From Drosophila miranda (Eukaryota; Arthropoda; Insecta; Diptera; Drosophilidae): a DNA stretch of 64,000 nucleotides. The notes under the pieces were generated by a model. It made no database searches, was not told the origin of the DNA, and was given only the letters and a program-made list of their open reading frames with translations. Where the stretch lies: contig NC_046675.1 in assembly GCF_003369915.1 (NCBI RefSeq), forward strand, positions 25,916,001-25,980,000, read 5' to 3'. Shown here piece after piece: positions 11,434 through 25,300 of the stretch. Both the position numbers and the translations under genes were made by a program. The first letter of the stretch is position 1. Each line of letters opens with the position of its first letter.

Positions 11434-14400
11434 ATAGTATCAAAATCAACAAGTCCTTAAATAATCTACAATGGTAATCTCATTCAAAAATATTTTGTAA
11501 AGAGAATTCGTGATTACAACTTTATGCATGTCCCATTATCCCAGAAGAAATTATTTTATTGGATGCCATCATCCCATTCCTATCCGTTATTCAACAAAAT
11601 TTTCTTCACTTTATTTGCAAGCTTTTCACAGACGGTAAGCTTAAGCTACAAAATTTTGAGATCCGATTGATAGCGGCATTTATTAGCTTTTTAGAATGGG
11701 AAAGATCTTTAAAACTAGGTATGGCATACTCAATCTAACCCAAAAAAAAAACTATAAATAATTGGATGCCCAATTCTATCTGAAAAACTTATTTTCATTC
11801 CAGATAAAAAGGGATGCCTTTTTTTGCATGGTGTTGTAGTCAATAATAGTTGAGGATTCTAAAGTGAAATGTGGCTTTCTTTTCGGAAGAATTCTTAACA
11901 GTATTTTATACCAGTTAAAGCCATAAGCCAGAATAGAAATCTTATGCTAGTTTTAGGCACTTGCCAAGAATATTAATATTCATAAATTTCTGATTTATTT
12001 ATATTATAAATATTCAATACTCAATATTCTACAAGAATTCCTATTCACACCAAAGATTTTATAAAAACTTTTTTCCTATCCGTAATCAAAAAAAAAAACC
12101 CGCCAAAGCATTGAAAACTCAAAGATTTTTTTTCTAATATTTCATTGGTTGACTTTTGCTCATTCGAAATCCCTTACTCTTTCCCCTTACTTGGGGCAGA
12201 CCTTGTTAACGCTTCTGGCGCGTCTGTCGACAGTGTCCAACCAAGAAATGCATATTTAGTCGAGTGTTAATAATGTGGCCGCCTGGGGGATTGCCGCCAG
12301 GGACCAAGGACCCCCCCGTCCGTAAGGCCTGGAAAGGTGCAAGCGTGCGTTAAGCCCAAGGAAGGGCCCCACGCACAGAGATACTACACTCCTGCCGCAG
12401 TCAGGGCAAACAAACAAATGGCTCAGCCAGAAGTGGGGTGGGGGAAAAACCAAAACAACAGAAAGGAAAAATGAAAGTGAGGAAAAATAAAGGAAAACTT
12501 GCCTGTCCCTGTCCCTGTCCATGTCCCTGTTCCATCGCTCGTTTATCCTTCGCTGCGCGTAGTGATTGTTTTGCTGCCTGTGGATGTGGGAAAAGATATA
12601 AATAAAAAAGCAAAAAATTAAAATAAAAATAAGAAAAAAGAAATGCATAACTAAACATGGGGCAAAGGCTGCGAGACTGGCAAGTTCGGGGGTCTCTGCT
12701 GTTAATTTTGTTATTCAAAATGTACCCAAGGAATCCCCACCCTTCCCATCCTTCCTTTCGAAATCAGAGATTTTTAAGGAAAGTCGCGACGTTTATTTAT
12801 TTCCGCATTGCCAAGGTCCTTTCTTTTCTTTTCTTTGCTCTTTCCCATCTTGAGATTCTTTTGTTACTGTCCATCCATCTCAAGGGGAGTGGGAAAGTCG
12901 ATTTTTCTGCACGGGAGTGGATAATTAAGTTCAGACCGTAAAAATATATAAGACCCATACCCAGACTTTATAGAGATTTTAATTTAGTGGTCTATAATTA
13001 AAAGTGAAGCGTTGGCCAATTTGCACACAATAAAAAAATGGGAAAATGTCAATGACAATCCCACAGATACAATTTACCTTTCGAACGTCACGTAGTTTCA
13101 ACGTCAATTGCCCAGCGCTTGAACATTGAACGCACTCACACGGAAATTTCAATGACAGGGAGCTCCCCGCCAGAACAGGCAGAGGCGTAGACAGACAGGA
13201 CGAGACAGGGGGATAGGCCGATTCAAATTTGGGAGAAAAGGACTATATCAGATACGATTTGCATTCCCAGTAGATACTTGTACATATCCATTCCCAGCAC
13301 CCCCTTTTTACCCTACTTCTGTGGATCTCAACGTATCTCACGGATAGCCATGGATAGCCGCAGGACGGTGGCCACCCCACTTGAAAATTTATGTGTTAAT
13401 TTTAAGGTGCCCAAGGGGAGATGGAGGAAGTGGGATTTTCCCTTTATTTATTTCTTTTTTCCTCCCTTTTTCCTGTATTGGCGAGCATTTTTCACAAAAA
13501 CTTTATCCAGGTGCTGCTGCTGCCAGGGTCAGGCAGGCAGCAGGCGCCTTTTTGGAGGGTAATAAATGAGCTAATAATAAGTGAAATGTGCTTTTGAGTG
13601 ACCCTAAACAATTGCTTCGAGAATGGACACTAGGAACACCCCCGGGCCCACGTGGAAATTGCTGTGAAATTGAGTTTTGGGGCAGCTTGAAAAATGCGCC
13701 AAAGTGTCGTCGACAAATTCCGTTGGTGACATGAAAAGATTTGTTTATAATTAATTTTTACCTTTTTTTTAGCGTATTTTAATTTTTTTTTTGGTTCAAA
13801 AACATGTGACGCGCTGAGGGAAATTAATTATTGTAATACCTTTGGTCAAAATTTTTTTGAGAGTTACTTTGAAAAAATTGCTAATAGCAATTAACGTAGG
13901 ATTTTGTAGAGGAATGTAAGAGAACAACATTAGCTAGAATGTAGGGAAAACTCTATTGGAAAACGAACATAAAATGCTCTAGGCATGGCCTGAATATTTG
14001 AAGGTTATTTAATGTATAAACTAAAAAACTTCCAACATTAATTAATTCATTTAATACTATGGTAAATAATTGATACATGTGCATATATCTCTCCTCAGTA
14101 AAAATAGTTTCACTTGTGGAAGCATCCCTATGTAAAAGGAACCTGCTCTCAGATCTAAAGAGCATAAAGAACAAATCGCATTCGACATTTATAAGTGCCT
14201 GAATATGTCGGATGAGGACCAAGGACCAAGGACCGATAACAAGAGGCAACAACGGCAAAAGCCACAAAACACAAGTGTTGACGTGTTTTTAGGGGTAAGA
14301 GAAAACAAATGCCAGGCCAAAAAAGAGTGTACAAAACGAAGCGAAAATGGTGGAAAAAAAGTGGGGAAAAATGGGGAAAAAATGTTGTATCCGCTTGTTG

Positions 14401-15487
14401 CAAAATTCCAATCAATTTTTGTTGTTCTTGAGGACGATGAGGGCGACTCATTTGCCGGAAAATTGAGTGGACATGCATATCCGTAGAGCGACGGAAATGG
14501 TCAAGATGCAGGTCCCAACAGGCCATCAATTAGAATTTTTTCTGGCTGCTACTGCTGCTGCTCCTGCTGGTCCTCTTTGGGTCTTCCGTTTGTACCGGTC
14601 TGTGGGTCCTGCTTTGTCTTAGGCGACGATGGAGTCGGTGGCTTGTTTGGTTAACAAGATGAAGCTGACAGAGCCGCAGGTTATGGCCAAGGACCCATCA
14701 ACGTCATTGAGACGGAGCCCCAGCAACCGAAACAAACAAACAAAACAGCCAAACAATGTCTGACTGGGAGTCTCTTCCTTTGGCTTCAGTAGTATCCATT
14801 CTGTGCTTTTGCGGCCCAAATGGAATTTTTGCGTTTGCCTAACTGGCAAAAAATAGCCAAATGTTGATGATGGGGGAGTCCTTGTCCTCCATATGGCATG
14901 TTATGATATGTGGAAAAGTCTGCTGTGAATTGAAAATCGAAGTTAATATGCTCTGCAGACTGTGAAACAAATCATTTTCAAGTTGTTAACGGAAATCGAC
15001 ACGTTTTTGCCATTTTATATTTATTATGAGCATTTTTTCGTGCTCCCTCTTGGCAGGGCAGCAGATGTTGCCAAAGTGCCAAAAGACCAGCACTTGCGTT
15101 TGAGGAGGGTGTGCGAATGGTTTGGAACCTAATAATTTGATGATATTTGATGGTTTTAAGGGGGTTAGCACAGGCTTGACTTGTAGGGTGTCTTCCCCTT
15201 AACTCATGTTAAATATAACCCTGACAAATATCCCATTAGCTATTCCCATAATTATAAAATTGCTGATGGTACATTCGTTCAGCGTCTAGTCCTCAAGCTG
15301 CCTCCCTTGATGGACGGGGGGCAGGTCTTCAAAAGCCCCCTCCACGGTACAGCAGACGGCACTTGAATATGCAAAACAGAGCCAAGAAAAAATTCGTTTA
15401 GGTAAGCTATTTAACGAGGCGTTAGTGCAGGCTACGACACAAAAAGAAACGAGGGGGAACGTTTGCTGCTGCGACCGCAACTCTACA
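11434..15487. other. Intergenic, no supported gene
   Basis: AT-rich noncoding DNA with poly-A/T runs and short frames on both strands. A GC-richer stretch at 12.2-12.6 kb gives a 130-codon minus-strand frame, but it is of biased composition and without a domain. Nothing else could be assigned. Confidence 0.35.
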
Positions 15488-16223
15488 TTTATACCCGATA
15501 CATAGTCAGCATGGCTTTCCTCCACCAGACGGCGCTAACGTTGAACGACCCAACAAAGAGTGCGTGCGAGAGAGACAGAAAACGTGTCGGAACACGTTGT
15601 CGGGCGCTGCGTAGCCACTGCAAATTGATTTGTTCCTTTTGGCTACAAAAATGATCCGATCTGATTCAGATTCAGATTCATGCCGTCTATAGGCAATCTG
15701 GTAGATATGGTCATTCTTTATGATTGTGCGTTTTTAGTTTTAGTTTAGTTTTTAGTTGCTTTGGCAAAGCCGACCATGAAAAGTGTGTGTTAGAGAGAGA
15801 CGGAGCGAGAGAAAATGAAATTGTTTTCATCATTCTGGCTATAATAATTATACGATCTGGTTCAGATTCTGCATTCTAAAAGATAATGTCATTCTCTACG
15901 TTTCTGCGTTTTTGGTTTTTTCGTATCTTTAAAATTGTGGATGCCACAGATTTACGCCCTTTGTGGGAGCGGAAGTGGGCGGGGCGAAGTTTTGAAATAT
16001 ACTTATAACAGTGACAAGTCACAGAAGCTTGGAAACAAAATGTCGTTGCTCTAGCTCTTATAGTCTCTGAGCACTAGGCGCCCATAGGAACGGACAGACG
16101 GACAGACAGACATGGCTCAATCGACTTTACATGTACATACATATATACTTCTGGACGTGACACACATCCGCTTTCACTAGAAATCTAATATACCCCTATA
16201 CACATTTTGAGTATTGGGTATAC
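15488..16223. mobile_element. INE-1/mini-me-like repeat (non-autonomous Helentron type)
   Basis: The segment opens with TTATACCCGATAC and closes with GAGTATTGGGTATA, near-complementary ends. It contains the ACTAGGCG segment followed by a GGACAGACGGACAGACAGAC block, the (GTCY)n-like tract typical of Drosophila INE-1/mini-me elements. The parts recur in the same order in the copy at 33.6 kb. It has no coding capacity. The family name rests on recalled consensus features, not a database match. Confidence 0.65.
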
Positions 16224-16527
16224 AAATCTTATACAGAACACATTATGTTTATGCGACACGGAGATCTGCCAGAGTATGGCGGGATGGCGGTGGGGGCGCC
16301 ATAAAATTAGCAAGCACGTGAGAGACCCATCCTCATTATCATAATATTTCCCAGTGCGGGTAGAAAAGCGCAAACGTTGGCAGTTTAGTAGACAGACAGC
16401 AGTCCAGCAGACAGACTGGGAGTCCAGAGACAAGAAGACGCAGCGAGAATCTGTAACCTTGCTGCATGCTCCCTGCTAATTTATAGATGAAATTGTCATT
16501 AATATAGTGCCCAAATGGATGTATAGC

Positions 16528-16755
16528 TCACCAATGGTCCGTCGAATCCCAGTGACCACCTGTGCGACCAGCATTATTTCCATCGCGACCGTGCCGGCTG
16601 TTGTAGCGTGACCCTGGCGCCGACGCAGACGCAGACGCAGCCGCAGACGACGACGGCTCCGTGGGAGCACTGTCGGTTTTTTCGGTTTTCGATGTGCCGG
16701 AGTCGGCATTTGACTGGGCAGCTGGTGCTGTTGCTTCTGGTTCTGCAGTATCCAT
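16528..16755 (-). CDS. Small Ser/Ala/Thr-rich hypothetical protein
   Basis: A 75-residue acidic N-terminal frame begins MDTAEPEATAP. It has a low-complexity Ser/Ala middle and a His/Arg/Gly-rich end (GRDGNNAGRTGG). There is no signal peptide or membrane segment. Support for a real gene comes from a TATA box 62 bases upstream of the ATG. The last codons overlap a donor-like G|GTGAGC; if used, the frame could join an acceptor near 16480 and continue about 36 codons before a stop. Without splicing it ends in DHW. I do not recognise it. Confidence 0.4.
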   Translation of the reverse strand: MDTAEPEATAPAAQSNADSGTSKTEKTDSAPTEPSSSAAASASASAPGSRYNSRHGRDGNNAGRTGGHWDSTDHW

Positions 16756-16816
16756 GGCTTAGAAAACGTACTTAACATTACCAATTGGTTTCAGTTGTTG
16801 GAGGTTATTTTTTTTT

Positions 16817-16824
16817 TTTATATA
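16817..16824 (-). promoter_or_regulatory. TATA box for the 16.5 kb small ORF
   Basis: TATATAAA on the minus strand, 62 bases upstream of the ATG at 16755. This predicts a start site near 16793 and a 5' UTR of about 38 bases. Confidence 0.4.
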
Positions 16825-17725
16825 CATATTTAAGGCAATGCGAATCATATCACAATTTGCAGGTGTACCGAGGTTTGTTTGTACTATTAGGTGCTGAAAC
16901 CGCTGGAGGTCCTGACAGCGCTCTTACCATACTATGAATATCCTCGTTTTTTGTGTAAAATTTCACATAAATCCAAAAAAAAAAAAAAAAATGCACCAAA
17001 ACGCTAAGTTCTTGACACTACAGACAGCTGTTTGACAATCGATAACAGTGTGGCAGTGGAGAGAGAAGAGAGTGCGTTGCCACCCCGTTCCAGAGTTGGG
17101 CGCCAATTCAAACACCAAATTCAATGCGCATTGTGATTGTATGTGTGTGTTTGTACTGTCTTGGCTTTATGCTAATGTCCCGCTGCTTATTGTTTGTAGA
17201 AAATGTTCTTTGCTGTGCAACTTCTATTTACTTTTCGCTTTTTTCGATGTTTCATTTTCTTTTTCTGTTGTCTCTATATTGCTTGTGCGCCTGAGGGGTG
17301 TTTCGGGCCCACTTTTTAAATTTCCATAATTATATGCATCAGCTGGCAGGTTGCTTGCTGTCTGTCTGGCGAAACAATAAAGCAGCAGAGAAAACAATGC
17401 CAAGAATAAAATGTACCAATCAGTGGTGTGTGTTGGCTTGTGCCTTTCTTTTCCTCATTTTTATGGCAGAATAAACCTGCGTCAAAGTGTAAATATTTGC
17501 AGTTTTTATATTATAATCAATGTGAATAAATAATAAAGCGAGAAATGCGACAATAAAGAAACCAACCAAATTGCGTAAAGTAATTGCGTCTGTTATTGTG
17601 GGTGGGGATATGGTTGATGGGCTCTGTTTCTGCCTCTTTCCAGATCGTTTCTGCACTGATTTCTTTTTTATCGTCTGGTAACGCTGTGCCATTATCAATC
17701 ACTTTTGGCCTGCGCCTCGTCATGT
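16825..17725. other. Intergenic, nothing recognised
   Basis: Includes an A(n) tract near 16977-16991 and T-rich DNA. No exon or RNA gene is evident. Confidence 0.35.
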
Positions 17726-17798
17726 GGGGATGTAGCTCAGATGGTAGAGCGCTCGCTTAGCATGTGAGAGGTACGGGGATCGATGCCCCGCATCTCCA
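17726..17798 (+). tRNA. tRNA-Ala (AGC)
   Basis: Identical in sequence to the copy at 3698. The nearest oligo-T run (T6) is about 40 bases past the 3' end, farther than for its sisters, so its transcript may carry a longer trailer. It faces the next Ala gene, converging on it. Confidence 0.97.
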
Positions 17799-18089
17799 TC
17801 CGGAACGTGTGATCCTTATTAAGGACACACACACACCCTCTTTTTTCTTCAAATACTCTGGAGGATTTGTTGGAAAGTTGAACGAAATCGAAGTATTTTG
17901 TCTGGGAAAGTGTTTCGGACTTCCAAAAAAATTAGATCATATGTATTTAGCCAGGCGCAACAGAGATTTGAAGACGGATTCCATTGTAAATTTTTTAAAA
18001 GCTCTCTTATTATTTTATATCTAGTATGGCATATATTTGCAGGTAAACAAAATATATAAAGGTAAGGAAAAAAAGAAAATAGTCTATTC

Positions 18090-18162
18090 TGGAGATGCGG
18101 GGCATCGATCCCCGTACCTCTCACATGCTAAGCGAGCGCTCTACCATCTGAGCTACATCCCC
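18090..18162 (-). tRNA. tRNA-Ala (AGC)
   Basis: Minus-strand copy identical to the others, with a T-rich terminator just downstream on the minus strand. With the 17726 gene it forms a perfect 73-bp inverted repeat separated by 291 bases. Confidence 0.97.
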
Positions 18163-18981
18163 ATATAAAGGTACCTGGTTTTGTGCTCTTAAACGATTTC
18201 AAGTGGATTATTTTCATCCGAATGCTCTAATGCTCTATAAATAAATCGATCATTTACTAGGCATGGCCACAGTCGGCCGTTTAGTGGTTTGGTCATCAAA
18301 TCACATTATACGCCATCGGAAAGTCAATGCAATGACACAGATTGATTCGACTGTGAAGCGGAGTCATTATTATTCATGATCGAGGAGTGATATTTACTAT
18401 GGAATGAAGGGCAAGCCAGTCCGAAGTCACATAAACCCCGAAAACGGGTCTGATCAAATTTCGAAAACAAGTTTTGTAGGTGAATTACCATTTTACAAGT
18501 GAAACAACGAATGGAAACTTTATATACCCTTCCGACTATCATAGAAAACATATGTTAAATCTGTAATTATATTTTTTAATTTGATAAAAGTTTGCTTGGT
18601 TGTTCTTAGATAAGGGTACGGTAGAGATAAATTTTAACAGAAACGAAGACTCCATTTTACTAAAAACTTCTGTATCTAATATTTATCTCAGTTGTATTAA
18701 AAGATATCATGTACTTAACTGAAATATTTCACTTTCAGTTAATCGGGCTTATCACCCAAAATAATATATTGCATAAATAAAAATCTTTGAAAAAACTCAT
18801 TTCAATATTTGAATTATACATTTCATATATATCATATTATACATATGTACATGTATAAAGGAAAAACTCCCATTGTACTTGAAATATTTTGTGTGTCGCA
18901 AGCGATTTTTAAAAGTAAAGATACTCTTTGTATGGGTATAGCACTACTCTAAAATCCGGGAAGCCGAACAAAAATAAATCC
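18163..18981. other. Intergenic, nothing recognised
   Basis: AT-rich sequence between tRNA genes. No coding exon or repeat was identified. Confidence 0.35.
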
Positions 18982-19053
18982 GGGCTCAACCGGGATTTGA
19001 ACCCGGGACCTCTCGCACCCAAAGCGAGAATCATACCCCTAGACCATTGAGCC
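18982..19053 (-). tRNA. tRNA-Pro (TGG)
   Basis: A 72-base cloverleaf. The acceptor stem is GGCTCAA/TTGAGCC, the anticodon loop TTTGGGT has anticodon TGG, the T arm is CCGGG TTCAAAT CCCGG and the discriminator is C. TTTTT follows closely. It is divergent from the Ala gene 231 bases away. Confidence 0.97.
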
Positions 19054-19284
19054 TCTTCCATTTAGGGCGTCCCAATAGTCGAATTCAGCAACCAATTCCT
19101 AGCCAAAATCTAAAAATAGCCAAAAAGTGAAATCTCAATTTGTTATGCACCAACCAGTTTTAGTATCTTTTGTTTTCTATTGGAGGTCAGTCTTCAAACA
19201 GATAAACTGCATATTTCAGGTATAAATTACCTCTCTTTGGTGGAAGGAACCGAAGTAGACCTTTGGACGAGCGGAAATGCACAC

Positions 19285-19357
19285 GGGGATGTAGCTCAGA
19301 TGGTAGAGCGCTCGCTTAGCATGTGAGAGGTACGGGGATCGATGCCCCGCATCTCCA
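19285..19357 (+). tRNA. tRNA-Ala (AGC)
   Basis: Full identical copy. Its 3' flank (TTAAT-TTGTA-TTTATTTTTTAA) resembles that of the copy at 48857 over about 28 bases with four mismatches, so these two probably share an origin by segmental duplication. Confidence 0.97.
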
Positions 19358-22300
19358 AAGTTAATATTGTACATTTATTTTTTAAGGACATTTCCCTTTA
19401 TTTTGTACAATTATCTGTGGCGGCCATTATTTCCAGTTAAAGGCACTCAAGGGTAATTATTTGCATCAAGGTTCTTGGTCAAAGCACAAAGAAAATTAAA
19501 AGGAAATGAATGGGTAAGAGTATGTTCCTAGGTAAGAGATTAGGGTGGGACGTTTCACGCGTATACATTTAGACAAATACATAAATATTTAGCAAATCAT
19601 TAGAGATTAAAACGTACTGAGACTAAGAACCAATAAATGATCCAAAATATCCTTAAAGTGATGGGGTTCTTAGGTAGGATCTAGAAGCTAAGAAGCTAGA
19701 AGATCTAGAGCCATAATTAACGATCGGAACGTTCCTGCGAAAAGTTCTTTAACCCATTCTGCCTATGCCCTCCATTCCTATTCCTTTTGCAGACCCATCC
19801 ATCAGCCTAATGGAATAAGCACCCCAGACCCACAGTTCGAGACTTGCCAACTCTCGTAACCTGCACAAATATTTAATTATTCATAACTTTAAACAATCAC
19901 GGCGACGTCAGCATCATCCGTGTAACCCCAGGGTCTAGAGTCCCACACCGATGCCACCCGCCGTTTACGACTCAACAAACACAATGCGAAACAGGGATCT
20001 ATGGGGGTTTCCTTCCCCATCTGCCACCGTTTAGCCTGCCTCCGCTGGTAATAACATTGTCGTAAAATCATGTTTGGCTTATCGTGGGGCCCCGGACCGG
20101 GACCCGGGACCAGGGACCAGGCGCCCAGGTCCTGCCAGGATGATGATGATGATCTGGAATGGGAAGAGTCTTGTGCGCGCTGCATTTAAATGCCGTCGAG
20201 AAACAGCGTGAATTATAGTGGCGTAGGTTAAATGCCGTTAGACAGCCGCATAAACTACGAGAACCCTTTCGCATTTTTGACATGAAATCCCATCTAACTT
20301 TTTCCCAGATACATTTCAAATACACATATATATGTATCTCTATACTTGTATATTTGGGTGTATTTTGTGCAAGTCAAAAAGTTGTTGGCGTCTGCTTTTA
20401 ATTTTTGTGAAATTATTTGCATTCTCTAAAACCAAGAAAACTTGTCCTGACATCCTTCTGGCAGCTCCTTTTGGTATGGGTATCCCAGTCACAGTCCCAG
20501 TCCCAGTCCCATCTCTGGTACTGGTCCTCCTCTTGTTTTCTTGTAATTATCGCTTTTGTTTGTTGGCTGAAACTTTTGCCAGGTTTTGGCCGCCGGCTAA
20601 CATACAAAATTAGCGCTCACCAAAATGACTAAACAATATTTACTATTCCAGGATGCGGGTTCGGGCCCTGGACTGGGCCAAAAGAAAGCCCGTCTCAAGA
20701 CGCTGCCAACTACGAGGCAACATATTGTCGTTGCACGCTCAACAACATAATTTTCTAATTGGCCAAAGTTGCTGCCAAGTTTTCGACAGCCCAAGCCAGA
20801 GACCAGAGACCAGAGACCAAGAAAACATTTCTTCTCACTTTCGGTTTGCTAATTCAATTTTAATGCTTGATTTCATATTAATTGAAAAACGACTTTTGAA
20901 AGGAATGGGCTGCGGCTTAAAGGAAGTTGAGATTTGTTCATCACGTGTGCAATACTTGGTATTTTACAGTCTTTGATATTATCCTTTTCGTGTTTGTCTG
21001 AGAAAGTATATATTTGGAGCTATAGATCTATAGCTATAGCGAATTTTGTACGTCAGTGAAGCTTCCTTAGTTGTACATATTTTTAAGAACTGAACTAAGA
21101 ACTACTTCTTGTCTAGTCTAGTTTATAATCTACCTATTTATATACACTCCCGCTGATTTACATTCTATATTCTGTCAATGCTGGGGCAACCCCCAATTTC
21201 CACAGCCAAAATCCATTGAACTCATTGAACCGAGACCCCCGAAAGAACCAAAGTTGTATTTACCCAAAGGCTTCTTAAGCCATTCGAAGGCGTTCATAAC
21301 AGATGACCTCATATTTGTGGCAGAGCACCCTCCGGTACGTATCCACACAAGTTTGATTTCCAAGATGCTCGTTCGTTTTTTCTTGTCTCCTCTTTTTATG
21401 GCAGGCACAAAAGCCAAAAGGCAAACACACTCGAGTCATAAAAAGATGCCTGCAGACAAACAAAGCGGCACACGAGCATAGACCAAAAGGCCAACATAAA
21501 GATCAAATGTCAATACGGGAGTGGGGGCAGGGCGGGGTAACACGCTAAACGTCGCTGTATAGCAGCCAAAGAGAAAGGAAAGACAAACAGCAGCGACAGG
21601 AAAATGTACAACAAATTTCTAAACGTTGTCATAAAAATGGAATGAAAACAACCAGAAGGCGGTCATCGATGGTAGTGGATGGGACTTTACTCCAGTAAAA
21701 CTTAAGACATTCAATAAGTTTACTTACTGGCGTTTTTGGGGTGCTGCTGGGCTTGGGCTGACCTTTTTATCGCTTTAAATATGTTTATGGCAGAGTTAGG
21801 GGTAGGATGGGGATAGGGATGGGGATGGGGATGGTCTGCCAGTCTGCTTATAAATCTCAGAGGTTTTATGCTCATGTCCATGAAATTATTTCTAACGACA
21901 ATGTGTGTGTGTCCATGTAAATTATTAGTTTAATAAACGTTTCAGCATAAAGCGCTTATTAAATTTTTTTGGAGATCATATGTATTTTATGGAGCTGGAT
22001 AAATATCAAAAGAAAAAGGTAAGGAAAGATAAAAAAAACCTTATTGGTATTCGTTAAAAAATTCAAAACAAAAATCCACACAGAAATCTAACAAAAGTAC
22101 GTCTAGAAAGTGCAGAAAAAATAGCTATAGACTATAGTGATCTTAAAATATTAATTTTTCTATAAAATAATTATATTATTGGTACACTATATATTCAAAA
22201 GTCGGTCTAAAGGAGGTTTTACAGGTAAGACTGTTCCATTTTTCAATATATACTAATCAAATTAAACCTCTTTCACAGAAGGCAAGTATCGGGAGGCCAA

Positions 22301-25300
22301 GAGGACCACACATCCTTAGAGAACCCCATCTCCACTCCACCTAAACGAACTAAACGCCTTAATCAAATCACGGCGGCCATAAGGATACCCTCATAAATAT
22401 GTCAATTAATGGCCACCCTCTTCCACGCCCCACCACAAGGGTCTACGTCTGAGGTCTACGGGTCTACGTCTACAGTCGTATACTCGTCTGGTGTATCTTA
22501 TCTCAATGAAGACATAAACGACTCTGATATCAATTTATGTCAATGTAAATGTTTCTTTGTTGTTCGCCCGAGATTGGGTATAATATATGCGCCGCACCGC
22601 ACACCTCCACCCCTCTGTCCATCCCCTAGAACATGTGTCAGCGAATCTTAAATGGAGCTTATGAAACTATTAAAAGGCGAGCAGACAACACACACATGGC
22701 GTCCTACAGGACTGTCGTCGACAGGAGCAACAAGCTAACAAACAAACAAGCAAGCAAACTAGAGAACGTCCTCGTAGAAGAGGGCTCGGTCCAGAGATGG
22801 GGGAGCCATCTGAAGGGTTGGGGGTAATTAGTTTGCTACCCGCTCGAGGCGTGCCCGCACATGTCCCATCGCATTCTGGCCACTATACCTATACCTATGC
22901 CTATCCATTTCTTGCTCCTTTCTGCCATGAATAATTGAGGAGCGATGGCAAAAACTTTGACCAGCTGTTATCCCGTGGAAAAGGTTGACAAAACCTCAAG
23001 CAGGGCTAGCCGCAAGACCAAGACGATGGTAATAATGATGATGACGCCTGATGATGAAGACGTTCCCCGGCGAAGAAGTTGTCTTCATTTTGTGGAGATT
23101 ACTCATACGCACGATTGCCCAAGAACATTAATTATTTAGCAGGCTACAAGTCTGTCTGTCTGACTGTCTGACTGTCTTTTTGGATGCCTTTTTGCGGCTA
23201 ATGTTAATTGCCTTTGTCCTTGTCACAATTTGCATAATTCTGCTCTAAACAATAAAAATCTAATTTGGCCTCGTTCGCTATATAATTTCTTGTTAAATTC
23301 ATAATTGTTAATTTCTGTTGCGGCATTTTCCTTGGGCTTAACTTTAATTAAGAGCCAAGTGGCGGGACTGCTGGCTCTCTGTCTCTGTCTGGTGTCCGCC
23401 CAAGTCGGGTTCATAAGGGTGGAAAGATTGAGAAGAGTCGTGCATGTGAATGGCCAGTGAATGGCCAGTCCCTGACCGGAAGATGATTTTCAAAGGGAAG
23501 GCACTCAATGGAGATTCTAATGAACTTTTCCTGGCAGCTGCTGAGATTTTTTGTGATGCAATGTATTTGACTAGTATTTCTAGTTAGAATATACAAACCG
23601 GATCAGTAAATATGAAGACTATTTCCATTTTGAGAACACGTGTATTTTGTTATATGTACTTTTTGGTATCCAAATCTCAGAGATGGTGTCTATTCTGAAA
23701 GATTCTGTTTAGAAAGATTCTATGAAGATCTAGGTAAGTCCGGGGATCCATGCCTGTCTTCAACACAGTGGGGATCCTGGAGTCGATCTGGAAGGAAAGA
23801 TTATAAGGGAAATAAGGAAGTATTGTACTTATATTGCACCCAGACCATTTTGTGTCCATTCTTCGTTGGATTACTCCTTCTATAACCAATAAGTCCCATC
23901 TCCTGTAAGCACCAACTATTCTCCATGTCAGAAATTAAAGATTTCCAATTCGTTTCTTCATCTACCCACCTTCTTTTCTACTTTCTACAATCGAAGTCAA
24001 TTTAACAGACCGACGCCTCCAGCCGATTTTGTTGTTTCTGCCACAATTAGACCCCTCCTGCTATGCCTTCTTCCTCCCGCCCCCCAGCAACCACAAAATG
24101 TGGACCATTAAGCAGCAAAAACTTTAAGCGGTACCCCAGCCCCAACTCTCTCTTTCCACCACTGAATAATGCCAAGAAACAAAAACCATTAAAACAATTT
24201 AATCGCACTCGAAGCGGTAGAAAGTAGCGGTAGATGGGCGAAACAATCTTCCAAAAACTCGCGAATGAAATGCAAAAGTTTTTTATATTTTGACGCTTGG
24301 CGCCTTTCGTGCTGGCTTCTGATTGTAAATCGTTATCCTCCCAGGAGACAAGTGAGTCCGTGGCCGCATTAGGTGTTTGCCACTGCCCCGCCGCGGTGCT
24401 ACCCTTACAAGTTAATTTCCACATTGGGACAGGACTGACACTCCCATTCCGCCATTCCGCCCTTCCTTCCCTTCTTGCCTCTACGGCCATTTCCTTGCCA
24501 CTTTTGTTTAGTTTTTGATTTGACTTTTACTTTTTGGTTGCTGGTTTTTCGGGTTTTCGGCTAATTATCATCATTTTGGCCAAATGCCTAAAGCGATTCG
24601 CCATGGCCCCCCGCTCCGGACTGCCTCTTGCCAAAGTTTCAATGGTCCTGAGGGGGGTGCTCGGGCCATTATGTAGCCATCAAAATAATTTGTTGTTCTT
24701 CTGCCACTCCCTGGATGGGGTGCATGAACTTTTTGTGGCTGTGATTTTCCTAGCCAAGAAACAATCAAAATTTAATGTGCGGCGCCGCGTTTTGCGTTTT
24801 GATTGAAAAATAAAATACTCAACGTAATCAAATAAATGCCCGAAACAGCAGCAGAAGCCACCCAAAAAAATTTGCAAAATAAACTGCCTCATCATTTCCC
24901 AAGCATTCCCGGAATGCCCCCCCCAAATCCGTAATTCCCAGTCCACCAATTCGATGCCGATTCCACCCGCATTTGCACGATTCGTTAAACAAAGCACACG
25001 TTAACAGGAGCGCACTGACGGGCGGACAGACGGACGGACGGACCGAAGGCCGCTCGGATTGTGGGTGGGGCAAGGGCAAACAGACACATCCCGGGCGGTC
25101 AGTTTCAGGAGGCTGCCCGGCGGCCAATATGGAACTGCAGAAAGGGCTGGGCTACCCAAAGAACAGCAGGCCATATGGAGAAGGTATTTGGAAAATTTGA
25201 GGCGTGATTTAATATAATGGAAAGTGGTTTACCAATACTAACGCTCATTCCTGGGGTTTCTGCTTCCTAATACTAATTCAAGGCTGTCGATATTAATCAG

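Noticed and set aside
16476-16784. 102-codon minus-strand frame overlapping the small Ser/Ala-rich ORF
   Set aside because: It is a frame shadow of the GACGCA repeat region, Arg/Leu-rich, with a start upstream of the likely leader end.
24047-24490. 147-codon minus-strand frame
   Set aside because: No recognisable domain and no promoter; overlapping frames on the other strand.
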